From the NCBI RefSeq assembly GCF_024679095.1, contig NW_026111747.1, positions 186,001 through 250,000 of the forward strand: 64,000 bases of DNA, read 5' to 3'. The notes under the pieces were generated by a model that did no database searches, was not told the origin of the DNA, and worked only from the letters and a program-made list of their open reading frames with translations. This DNA comes from Eriocheir sinensis (lineage: Eukaryota > Arthropoda > Malacostraca > Decapoda > Varunidae). The stretch's first letter is position 1, and each line of letters begins with the position of its first letter. The position numbers and the translations under genes are program-made. This document shows, piece after piece, positions 50,244 through 64,000 of this stretch.

Positions 50244-51506
50244 ATTACGAAAATTTGAATAAAAATATATACAAAAAAACAAAAAAATAAATTTCAATTT
50301 GTATGAAAATAGATATTCAAAATACACATATAATTAGTTAAATTTGTATTTAAATACATGTACAAAATACACATAAAATAATGTAAATTTGTATGAAATG
50401 AAAGCAAATTCACATAAAATTCGCGTCAAAATAAATAAACAAAATATCAATAAAAGAATGTGTATTTGTATGAAAATAGATATACAAAATACACCTAAAA
50501 TAACCTAAATTTGTATCAAACTATATACAAAAATACACAAAAATATTTTAAATTTGTATGAAAATAAATATACAAAATACACATTAAATTAGGTAAATTT
50601 GTATTGAAATACATACACAAAATACACATAAAATAATGTAAATTTGAATGAAAATACATAAACAAATACACTTAAAATAACGTAAATTTGTATAAAAAAA
50701 TATGTACAAAACACAAATAGAATAATGTAAAATCGTATCAAAATAAATACACAGAATATTAATAAAATAATGTATATTTGTATGAAAATAAAGAAGCAAA
50801 ATACCCATAAAATAACGCATTTTTTTATTTATAAAAATATATATACCAAAATACACATCAAAAAATTAAATTTGTATTAAAATAAATATACAAAAAACAC
50901 ATACAATAAGGTAAATTTGTATTGAAATAGATATGCAAAATACATATAAAACAATGTAAATTTGTTTAAAAATATATACACGAATACACATAAAATAACG
51001 TAGATTTCTATAAAAATATATATACAAAATATACATAAAATGAAGTAAATACGTATAAAAAAATGTATACAAAAAACACATAAAATAATGTAAATTCGTA
51101 TCAAAATAAATAAACAAAATACCAATAAAAGAATGTGTATTTGTATAAATATAAATATACAAAATACACATAAAATAACGTAAATTTATATAAAACTATA
51201 TACAAAAATACACAGAAGTAATTAAATTTGTATGAAAATATATACAAAATACACACAAAATAAGCTAAATTTGAATTGAAATATATATACAAAATACATG
51301 AAATGAAGTAAATTTGTATCAAAATATTTATACAAATACACATATAATAACGTAAATTTGTATGAAAATATATAAACAAAATACACATTAAGTAATGTAG
51401 ATACGTATAAAAAATATGTACAAAATACACATATAATCATGTAACTCGTATCAAAATAAATAAACAAAATACCAATAAAATAATATAAATTTGTATGAGT
51501 AAACGT
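50244..51506 (-). repeat. Satellite block 30, inverted
   Basis: Second copy of the minus part of the local 1.9-2.3 kb repeat. The left 150 bp (ATTACGAAAATTTGAATAA near 50,245) belongs to the inverted block-1 family and is cut into the TTCGCGTC monomer at 50,420. Confidence 0.9.
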
Positions 51507-52146
51507 GTATGTTGCATATTTTTTCAATACAAATTTACCTTATTATATACGCTTTTTTTATATTAATTTTAATACAAATTTAATTATTCGATGTGTATTT
51601 TTGTATCTGTATTTGTATATATATTTTTATACGCTTTTACATTATTTAATATTTATTTTGAATATATATTTTTATACAAATTCATGGTATTTTATGTGTA
51701 TTTGTATATATATATTTTTATATAAATTTACATTATCTTATGTGTATTTTGTACATATATTTTTTTACAAATCTACCTTATTTTATGTTTATTTTTGTAT
51801 GTGTATTTTGTATATTTATATATATCCAAATACACATTCTTTTATTGGTATTTTGTTTATTTATTTTAATTCGAATTTACATTATTTTATGTGCATTGTG
51901 TATACATTTTTTTATACGTATTTACTTAATTTTATGTGTATTTTGTATATATATATTTTTATAGAAATCTACGTTTTTTTTTTTTTGTATTCGTATATAT
52001 ATTTTGAAACAAATTTACATTGTTTTATATGTATTTTTGCATATCTCTTTCAATGCAAATTTACCTTATTGTATGTGCATTTTGTATATTTATTTCAATG
52101 CAAATTTAAATGTTTTATGTGTATTTTGGTATATATATTTTTATAA
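51507..52146 (+). repeat. Satellite block 31, deleted copy of block 29
   Basis: Same left and right ends as block 29 but about 420 bp shorter. After TTTTTGTATCTGTATTTG (near 51,599) the sequence jumps to what is position 49,717 in block 29. A 13-base T run lies near 51,974. Confidence 0.9.
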
Positions 52147-53409
52147 GATTACGAAAATTTGAATAAAAATATATACAAAAAAACAAAAAAATAAATTTCA
52201 ATTTGTATGAAAATAGATATACAAAATACACATATAATTAGTTAAATTTGTATTTAAATACATGTACAAAATACACATAAAATGATGTAAATTTGTATGA
52301 AATGAAAACAAATTTTACATAAAATTCGCGTCAAAATAAATAAACAAAATATCAATAAAAGAATGTGTATTTGTATGAAAATAGATATACAAAATACACA
52401 TAAAATAACCTAAATTTGTATCAAACTATATACAAAAATACACAAAAATATTTTAAATTTGTATGAAAATAAATATACAAAATACACATAAAATTAGGTA
52501 AATTTGTAATGAAATACATACACAAAATACACACAAAATAATGTAAATATGAATGAAAATACATAAACAAATACACTTAAAATAACGTAAATTTGTATAA
52601 AAAAAAATATGTACAAAACACAAATAGAATAATGTAAAATCGTATCAAAATAAATACACAGAATATTAATAAAATAATGTAAATTTGTATGAAAATAAAG
52701 AAGCAAAATACCCATAAAATAACGCATTTTTTTTTAAATATATATACCAAAATACACATCAAAAAATTAAATTTGTATTAAAATAAATATACAAAAAACA
52801 CATACAATAAGGTAAATTTGTATTGAAATAGATATGCAAAATACATATAAAACAATGTAAATTTGTTTCAAAATATTTATACGAATACACATATAATAAC
52901 GTAGATTTCTATAAAAATATATATACAAAATACACATAAAATGAAGTAAATACGTATAAAAAAATGTATACAAAATACACATAAAATAATGTAAATTCGT
53001 ATCAAAATAAATAAACAAAATAGCAATAAAAGTATGTGTATTTGTATAAATATAAATATACAAAATACACATAAAATAACGTACATTTATATAAAACTAT
53101 ATACAAAAATACACAGAAGTAATTAAATTTGTATGAAAATATATACAAAATACACACAAAATAAGCTAAATTTGAATTGAAATATATATACAAAATACAT
53201 GAAATAAAGTAAATTTGTATCAAAATATTTATACAAATACACATATAATAACGTAAATTTGTAGGAAAATATATAAACAAAATACACATTAAATAATGTA
53301 AATACGTATAAAAAAATATGTACAAAATACACATATAATCATGAAATTCGTATCAAAATAAATAAGCAAAATACCAATAAAATAATATAAATTTGTATGA
53401 GTAAACGTG
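52147..53409 (-). repeat. Satellite block 32, inverted
   Basis: Third copy of the minus part of the local repeat: TTCGCGTC at 52,325, m1-m16 in reverse near 52,500-52,900, and GAGTAAACGTGTAT at the right end. Confidence 0.9.
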
Positions 53410-55210
53410 TATGTTGCATATTTTTTCAAAACAAATTTACCTTATTATATACGCATTTTGTATATTAATTTTAATATATGTGTATTTGAATATATATTTT
53501 GATACAAATTTACATTATTTTATGTATTTTCTATATTTATTTCAATTTAAATTTAGCTTATTTTATGTGTCTTTTGTATATCTATTTTCATACAAATTTA
53601 ATTATTTTTTGTTTATTTTTGTATATAGTTTTATACAATTTTACGTTATTTTATGTGTATTTTGTATATTTGTATTTATACAAGTAAACATTCTTTTATT
53701 GGCATTTAGTTTATTTATTTTGATACGAGTTTACATTATTTTATGTGTATTTTGTATACATTTTCTTATACGTATTTACTTCATTTTATGTGTATTTTGT
53801 ATATATATTTTTCTAGAAATCTACGTTATTTTATGTGTATTCGTATATATATTTTGAAACAAATTTACATTGTTTTATGTGTATTTTGCATATCTCTTTC
53901 AATACAAATTTACCTTATTGTATGTGCATTTTGTATATTTATTGTAATACAAATTTAAATATTTTATGTGTATTTTGGTATATATATTTTCATAAAAAAT
54001 GCGTTGTTTTATGGGTATTTTGTATCTTTATTTTCATACAAATTTACATTATTTTATTAATATTCTGTGTATTTATTTTGATACTATTTTACATTATTCT
54101 ATTTGTGTTTTGTATATATTTTTTTATACATATTTACATTATTTAATGTGTATTTTCTATATATATTTCATACAAATTTACGTTATTTTAAGTGTATTTG
54201 TTTATATATTTTCATTCAAATTTACATTATTTTATGTGTATTTTGTATAAGTAATTCAATAGAAATTTAAGTAGTTTTCTGTGTATTTTGTATATATATT
54301 TTTATGCAAATTTAAATTATTTTTGTGTATTTTTTTAAAAGAGTTTTATACAAATTTACAATATTTTATGTGTATTTTGTATATCTATTTTCATACAAAT
54401 ACACATTCTTTTATTGATATTTTGTTTATTTATTTTCATGCGAATTTACATTATTTAATGTGTATTGTGTATATATATTTTTATACGTATTTACGTCATT
54501 TCATGTGTATTTTTTATATATATTTCTATAGAAATATACGTTATTTTATGTGTATTCGTATATATATTTTGAAAGAAATATACATTGTTTTATGTGCATT
54601 TTGTATATTTTTTCAATACAAATTTCCCTTATTGTACGTGCATTTTGTATATTAATTTTAATACAAATTTTATTATTCTATGTGTATTCTTGTATATGTT
54701 TAAAAAAAAATGCTTTATTTTATGGGTATTTTGCATCTTTATTTTCATACAAAATTATATTATTTTATTGATATTCTGTGTATTTATTTTGATACGATTT
54801 TACATTATTCTATGTATATTTTGTATATCTATTTTATACAAATGTACGTTATTTTATGTGAATTTGTTTTCATTTCATACAAATTTACATTATTCTATGT
54901 GTATTTTGTACATGTATTTAAATACAAATTTAACTAATTATATGTGTATTTTGTTTATCTATTTTCATACAAATTGAAATTTATTTTTTTTGTTTTTTTG
55001 TATATATTTTTATTCAAATTTTCGTAATTTTATGTGTATTTTGTATATTTATTTTCCTAAAAATATACGTTCTTTTATCGGAATTTTGTTTATTTATTTT
55101 GATACGAATTTTCATTTTTTTAGGTGTATTTGATATATATATTTTTATACTTATTTACATAATTTTATATGTATTTTGAATATATATTTTCATAGAAATT
55201 TACTCTATAT
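53410..55210 (+). repeat. Satellite block 33, contains the reference cycle
   Basis: It begins like blocks 29 and 31 but leaves that series after about 65 bp (near 53,473) and continues as a copy of block 11. It then holds the complete cycle 54,000-54,710 and the direct copy of block 1 up to the CTCTATATGTATATACA switch. Confidence 0.9.
54000..54710 (+). repeat. Reference copy of the 16-monomer higher-order repeat (711 bp)
   Basis: Sixteen monomer types follow in fixed order, starting near 54,000 (GCGTTGTTTTATGGG), 54,045 (ATTAATATTCTG, then ATAC-ATTTT), 54,091 (ATTCTATTTGTGTTTTG), 54,136 (TTTAATGTG), 54,180 (CGTTATTTTAAGTG), 54,224, 54,269, 54,314 (AAATTATTTTTGTG), 54,358, 54,401 (ACACATTCTTTTATTG), 54,448 (TTTAATGTG), 54,493 (CGTCATTTCATG), 54,538 (TATTCGTATATA and GAAAG), 54,582 (ACATTGTTTTATG), 54,626 (CTTATTGTACGTGC) and 54,670. 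The next cycle starts at 54,711 with TGCTTTATTTTATGGG. I call these m1 to m16. The same order is found around 3,576-4,278, 9,133-9,845 and 40,849-41,573 (702-724 bp between successive m1 starts) and, reversed, in the '-' blocks. Confidence 0.85.
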
Positions 55211-56355
55211 GTATATACAAAAAACACATAAAATAATTTAAATTTGTATGAAAATAAATGTACAAAATACACATAAAATTAGGTAAATTTGTATTGAAAT
55301 ACATATACAAAATACACTTAAAATAATGTAAATTTGAATGAAATTATATAAACAAATACACTTAAAATGACGTTAATTTGTATAAAATATATATAAAAAA
55401 TACACATTAAATAATGAAAATATGTATAAAAAAATATATACAAAACACAAATAGTATAATATAAAATCGTATCAAAATATATACACAGAATATTAATAAA
55501 ATAATGTACATTTGTATGAAAAGTAAGATGCAAAATACCTATAAAATAACGCATTTTTTATAAAATTATATATACCAAAAAACACATAAAATATTTGAAT
55601 TTGTATTAAAATAAATATACAAAATGCACATACTATAAGGTAAATTTGTATTGAAATAGATATGCAAAAAACATATAAAACAATGTAAATTTGTTTTAAA
55701 ATATATATACGAATGCACATAAAATAACGTAGATTTCTATAAATATATATATACAAAATACAAATAAAATTAAGTAAATACGAATCAAAAATGTATACAA
55801 AATACACATAAAATAATGTAAATTCGTGTAAATATAAATAAACAAAATACCAATAAGAGAATGTGTATTTGTATAAATATAAATATACAAAATGCACATA
55901 AAATAACGTAAATTTGTATAAAACTATATACAAAAATATACAGAAGTAATTAAATTTGCATGAAAATAGATATACAAAATACACACAAAATAAGCTAAAT
56001 TTGAATTGAAATATATATACAAAATACATAAAATAAAGTAAACTCGTTTCAAAATATTTTTAACAAATACACATATAATAACGTCAATTTGTAAAAAAAA
56101 TATATAAAGAAAATACACATTAAGTAATGTAAATACGTATAAAAAAATATTTACAAAATACACCAATAATCAAGTCATTCGTATCAAAATAAATAAACAA
56201 AAAACCAATTAAATAAAGTAAATTTGTATGAGAAAACATATACAAAATACACATAAAATAACGTTTTAAGTTTCTATGAAAATATATGTGCAAAAATGCA
56301 CATAAAATTAGTTTGCATAAAAAAATATACAAAACACACATTAGATAATGTAAAT
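54574..56355. repeat. Segmental duplication A, direct copy
   Basis: Colinear with 1-1,780 by marker order: TTTTTTCAATACAAATTTC, TGCTTTATTTTATGGG, the switch at 55,210, GCTAAATTTGAATTGAAAT near 55,993, and AAAACCAATTAAATAAAG near 56,203. It diverges near 56,355 (GATAATGTAAATGAGTAT). Confidence 0.85.
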
Positions 56356-57092
56356 GAGTATAAAAATATGTATACAAAATACCTATGAAATAATCTAAAC
56401 TCGTATCGAGTTAAATTAAGAAAATAACAATAAAATAATGTAATTTTGGATGAAAATATATATAGAAAACACACATAAAATAACCTAAATACAAATACAA
56501 ATATACACATTAAATAATTTAAAATTGAATGAAATAAATATACAAAATAAACATAAAATAAGGTAAATTTGTAATAAAATATATGTAAGAATACACATAA
56601 AATAATATAAATTTGAATGAAAATATATATACAAATACACATAAAATAACATGAATTTGTATAAAATGTTTCAAAATATATATGAATACACACAATAAAA
56701 TAACGTAAATTTTTATGAAAATGTATATATAAAATACACATAAAATAGTTTAAATACGTAGAAAAATATATACAAAATACACATAAAATAATGTAAATTC
56801 GTAAAAAATTAAATACACAAAATTCCAATAAAAGAATGTATATTTGTAGGAAAATATATACAAAAACAAATAAAATAACTAAAATTTGTATAAAATATAT
56901 AAAAAAATACAATAAATAATTTAAATTTGTTTGAAAATAGATATGCATAGTACACATAAAGTTAGGCAAATTTGTATTGAAATACATATACAAAACTCAC
57001 ATAAAATAATGTAAATTTGTATGAAAATATATAAACAATACATATAAAAATCCGTAAAATTTATATATAATATATATATATATATTTATATA

Positions 57093-57144
<52 letters not shown>

Positions 57145-57186
57145 AAATATACATTAAATATTTTAAATATGTATAAAAATATAATA
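55211..57186 (-). repeat. Satellite block 34, inverted
   Basis: The left 1.14 kb is the direct copy of 642-1,780. The right part is the inverted copy of the TTTTCCTACAAATAT subfamily (compare 25,608-26,700). A (TA)-rich tract at 57,061-57,142 lies about 45 bp before the AT palindromic switch. Confidence 0.88.
57061..57142. repeat. Impure TA-rich tract, about 82 bp
   Basis: TA runs broken by TAATATA, TTTATATAAAAA and similar, inside a minus monomer. It is shorter and less pure than the other five tracts, which suggests an older or decaying expansion. Confidence 0.88.
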
Positions 57187-58275
57187 TATTATTTATATTT
57201 TTATTGATATTTGCGTGTTTTATGTCTATTTTGTATATGTTTTCTCATAGAAATTTACATTATTTTATTGGTATTTTGTCTATTTATTTTGATACGAATT
57301 ACATGATTATTTGTGTATTTTTTACATATTTTTATACGTATTCACATTATTTAATGTGTATTTTGTTTATATATTTATACAAATTTACGTTATTATATGT
57401 GTATTTGTATAGGTATTTTGATACAAATTTACATTATTTTATGTATTTTGTATATATATTTCAATTCAAATTTAGCTTATTTTATGTGTATTTTGTATAT
57501 CTATTTATTTTAACACAAAATCAAATATTTTATGTTTTTTCGTATATATATTTTTATAAAAAATGCGTTATTTTATGGGTATTTTGCATCTTAATTTTCA
57601 TACAAATTTACATTATTTTATTAATATTTTCTGTATTTATTTTGATACGATTTTACATTATTTTATTTGTGTTTTGTATATATTTTTCTATACATATTTA
57701 CATTATTTAATGTTTTTTTTTGTATGAATATTTGATTCAAATTTACGTTATTTTATGTTATTTTATTGAATTTTCATTCAAATTTACATTATTTTATGTG
57801 TATTTTGTATATGTATTTCAATACAAATTTACCTATTTTTATATGTTTTTTGTATATTTATTTTCATACGTTTAAATTATTTTTGTGTATTTTTATATAT
57901 AAATTTATACAAATTAAGGTTATTTTATGTGTATTTTGTATATCTATTTTCATACAAATACACAATCTTTTCATGATATTTTGTTTATTTATTTTGACAC
58001 GAATTAACATTATTTAATGTGTATTTTGTATATATATTTTTATACGTATTTACATTATTTCAAGTGTATTTTGTATATATATTTCTATAGAAATCTGTGT
58101 TATTTTATGTGTATTCGAATATTTATTTTGAAACATATTTACATTGTTTTATGTGTATTTTGCATATTTTTTCAATACAAATTTACCTTATTGTATGTGT
58201 ATTTTGTATATTAATTTTAATACAAATTTGATTAATCTATGTGTATTTTTGTATATGTATTTTTATAAAAATATG
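57187..58275 (+). repeat. Satellite block 35
   Basis: About 24 monomers, the inverted copy of the right end of block 14 (25,607 leftward), with TATTTTGTCTATTTATTTTG near 57,283. It breaks off after TTTTTATAAAAATATG, where an m1 would be expected. Confidence 0.88.
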
Positions 58276-58400
58276 TAATTAGTTAAATTTGTATTTAAAT
58301 ACATGTACAAAATACACATAAAATAATGTAAATTTGTATGAAATGAGAACAAATTCACATAAAATAACGTACATTTGTATAAAATAGATATACAAAATAA
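58276..58400 (-). repeat. Satellite block 36, 125-bp inverted fragment
   Basis: About three monomers from the inverted block-1 family (TACATGTACAAAATACAC near 58,300). It ends in TATACAAAATAATTTCATG, where the orientation flips. Confidence 0.85.
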
Positions 58401-60354
58401 TTTCATGTGTATTTTGTATATTTATTTTCATACAAATTTTAATTATTTTTGTGTATTTTTGTATATAGTTTTATACAAACTTAGGTTATTTTATGAGTAT
58501 TTTGTATATCTATTTTCATACAAATACACATTCTTTTATTGATATTTTGTTTATTAATTTTGACGAGAATTTAAATTATTTAATGTGTATTTTGTATATA
58601 TATTTTTATACGTATTTACATCATTTCATGTGTATTTTGTATATATATTTCTATAGAAATCTACGTTATATTATGTGTATTCGTATATAGATTTTTAAAC
58701 AAGTTTACACTTTTGTGTGTATTTTGCATATTTTTTCAATACAAATTTACCTTATTGTATATGGATTTTGTATATTAATTTTAATACAAATTTAATTATT
58801 CTATGTGTATTTTTGTATATGTATTTTTATAAAAATATGCTTTATTTTATGGGTATTTTGCATCTTTATTTTCATACAAATATACATTATTTTATTGATA
58901 TTCTGCTCATTCATTTTGATACGATTTGACATTATTCTATGTGTATTTTGTACATATTTTTCAAACAAATTTACGTTATTTTTTTGTGTATTTGTTTATA
59001 TATTTTGACACAAATTTACAATATTTTATGGGTATTTTGTATATATATTTCAAAAGAAATTTACCTAGTTTTATGTGTATTTTGAATATCTTTTTTCATA
59101 CAAACTCAAATTATTTTTATGTATTTTTGTATATATTTCAATACAAATTTTAGTTATGTTATGTGTATTTTGTAAATCTATTTTCATTCAAATATATATT
59201 ATTTTATTGGTATTTTGTTGATTTATTTTGATACGAATTTACATTATTTTATATGTACTTTTTATATATATTTTTATACGCATTTACATTATTTAATATT
59301 TATTTTGAATATATAATTTTATACAAATTCATGGTATTTTATGTGTATTTGTATATATATTTTCATATAAATTTACATTATTTTATGTGTATTTTGTACA
59401 TATATTTCATTACAAATTTACCTTATTTTATGTTTATTTTGTATGTGTATTTTGTACATTTATATTTATACGAATACACATTCTTTTATTGGTATTTTGT
59501 TTATTTATTTTGTTTCGAATTTATATTATTTTATGTGTATTTTGTTTACATTTTTTTATACGTATTTACCTAATTTTATGTGTATTTTGTATATATATTT
59601 TTATAGAAATCTACGTTATTTTATGTGTATTCGTATATATATTTTGAAAAAAATTTACTTTGTTTTATATGTATTTTTGCATGTCTCTTTCAATAGAGGT
59701 TTACCTTATTGTATGTGCATTTTGTATATTTATTTCAATACAAATTTAAATATTTTATGTGTATTTTGGTATATATATTTTTATGAGAAATGCGCTATTT
59801 GATGGGAATTTTGCATCTTTATTTTCATACAAATTTACATTATTTTATTAATATTCGGTGTATTTATTTTGATACAATCTTACATTATTCTATTTGTTTT
59901 TTGTATATATTTTTTTTATACATATATACATTATTTAATGTATATCTTGCATATATATTTCATACAAATTTATTATCTATTATTTATTTTCATACAAATA
60001 CACATTCTTTTCATGATATTTTGTTTATTTATTTTGACACGAATTTACATTACTTAATATGTATTTTATATATATATTTTTATACGTATTTACATAATTT
60101 CATGTGTATTTTGTATATATATTTCTATAGAAATCTACGTTTTCAATACAAATTTACCTTATTGTATGTTTGCATTTTGTATATTAATTTTAATACAAAT
60201 TTAATTATTCTATGTGTATTTTTGTATATGTATTTAAAAAAAAAATATGCTTTATCTTATGGGTATTTTGCATCTTTGTTTTCATACAAATTTAAATTAT
60301 TTTATTGATATTCTGTGTACTTATTTTGATACGATTTTACATTATTCTATGTAT
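58401..60354 (+). repeat. Satellite block 37
   Basis: Colinear with 9,410-11,140 over about 1.7 kb, including the GACACAAATTTAC monomer (near 59,007), the GCGCTATTTGATGGG m1 (near 59,791) and the TATTATCTATTATTTATT fused monomer (near 59,970). Near 60,140 it is joined to m15/m16 and a TGCTTTATCTTATGGG m1. Confidence 0.9.
58430..60140 (+). repeat. Segmental duplication C, copy 2
   Basis: Colinear with 9,440-11,140. It ends within m13 (AGAAATCTACGTTTTC), where it is joined to an m15. Confidence 0.85.
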
Positions 60355-60448
60355 AACAAAAATAAATACAGAATACACAAAAATAGATATGCAAAATGCA
60401 TATAAACAATGTAAATTTGTTTCAAAATATATATACGAATACACATGA
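60355..60448 (-). repeat. Satellite block 38, about 95-bp inverted fragment
   Basis: About two monomers (m14 and m13 in reverse, with TATACGAATACACATG at the right end) between two switches. It is the shortest inverted insert besides block 4. Confidence 0.82.
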
Positions 60449-63907
<3,459 letters not shown>

Positions 63908-64000
63908 AATTATTGATACCAAAATACACATAAAATATTTCAATTTGTATTAAAATAAATATACAAAATGCACATACAATAAGGTAAATTTGTATTGAAA
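63908..64000 (-). repeat. Satellite block 40, inverted, runs off the window
   Basis: Two monomers, m16 and m15 in reverse (ATTGATACCAAAATACAC, then TGCACATACAATAAGG), after an 11-base T run at the switch. They match 44,495-44,585. Confidence 0.85.

Noticed and set aside
51505..52146. 213-codon open frame that exactly spans one plus block
   Set aside because: Its limits coincide with orientation switches because stops are frequent on the A-rich strand. The sister copy 49,185-50,243 does not keep the frame.
56274..56993. 239-codon open frame on the minus strand
   Set aside because: Same artefact in a minus block; its counterparts in sister copies are broken by indels in different places.

Overview
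This window holds no gene that I can support. From base 1 to base 64,000 it is one very AT-rich satellite-type DNA built from a monomer of about 45 bp, repeated roughly 1,400 times (64,000 divided by 45, less the microsatellites). On one strand the monomer is T-rich (consensus about 25 T, 14 A, 3 G, 3 C), with landmarks ACATTATTTTATGTG, TATTTTGTATATATATTTTC and ATACAAATTT in that order. I found no rRNA, tRNA, transposon, CRISPR array or unique-sequence island. Such an array suggests nuclear heterochromatin (centromeric, pericentromeric, subtelomeric or sex-chromosome type) of a eukaryote with AT-rich repeats. The species cannot be read from the sequence.

The monomers are not interchangeable. 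About 16 diverged types follow each other in a fixed order and form a higher-order repeat of about 700-725 bp; the cleanest full copy is 54,000-54,710. Shorter, deleted versions also occur.

The array is not a simple head-to-tail tandem. I count 40 orientation blocks separated by 39 switches: in '+' blocks the T-rich strand is the given strand, in '-' blocks its complement is. By my boundaries the two orientations each take about 32 kb. Many switch points recur elsewhere with the same junction sequence, sometimes inverted. So inversions arose first and then spread inside larger segmental duplications of about 1-2.6 kb (for example 23.70-26.25 kb copied at 45.25-47.79 kb; 9.44-11.14 kb at 58.43-60.14 kb; 1-1.78 kb at 54.57-56.36 kb; a local series at 48.1, 50.4 and 52.3 kb).

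Five long pure or nearly pure (TA)n tracts of about 140-205 bp, plus one shorter impure tract, interrupt the array. They grow from the TATATATA stretch inside the monomer, and two of them sit exactly at orientation switches.

The many apparent open reading frames of 60-264 codons are a by-product. The monomer is 45 bp (15 codons), and its T-rich strand contains no TAA, TAG or TGA in any frame, so it reads open in three frames at once. The predicted peptides are 15-residue repeats such as [15 protein letters not shown] and should not be annotated as proteins. All statements come from reading by eye; no alignment, self-dot-plot or database search was run, and boundaries are good to about 10-20 bp for switches and 50-100 bp for duplications.
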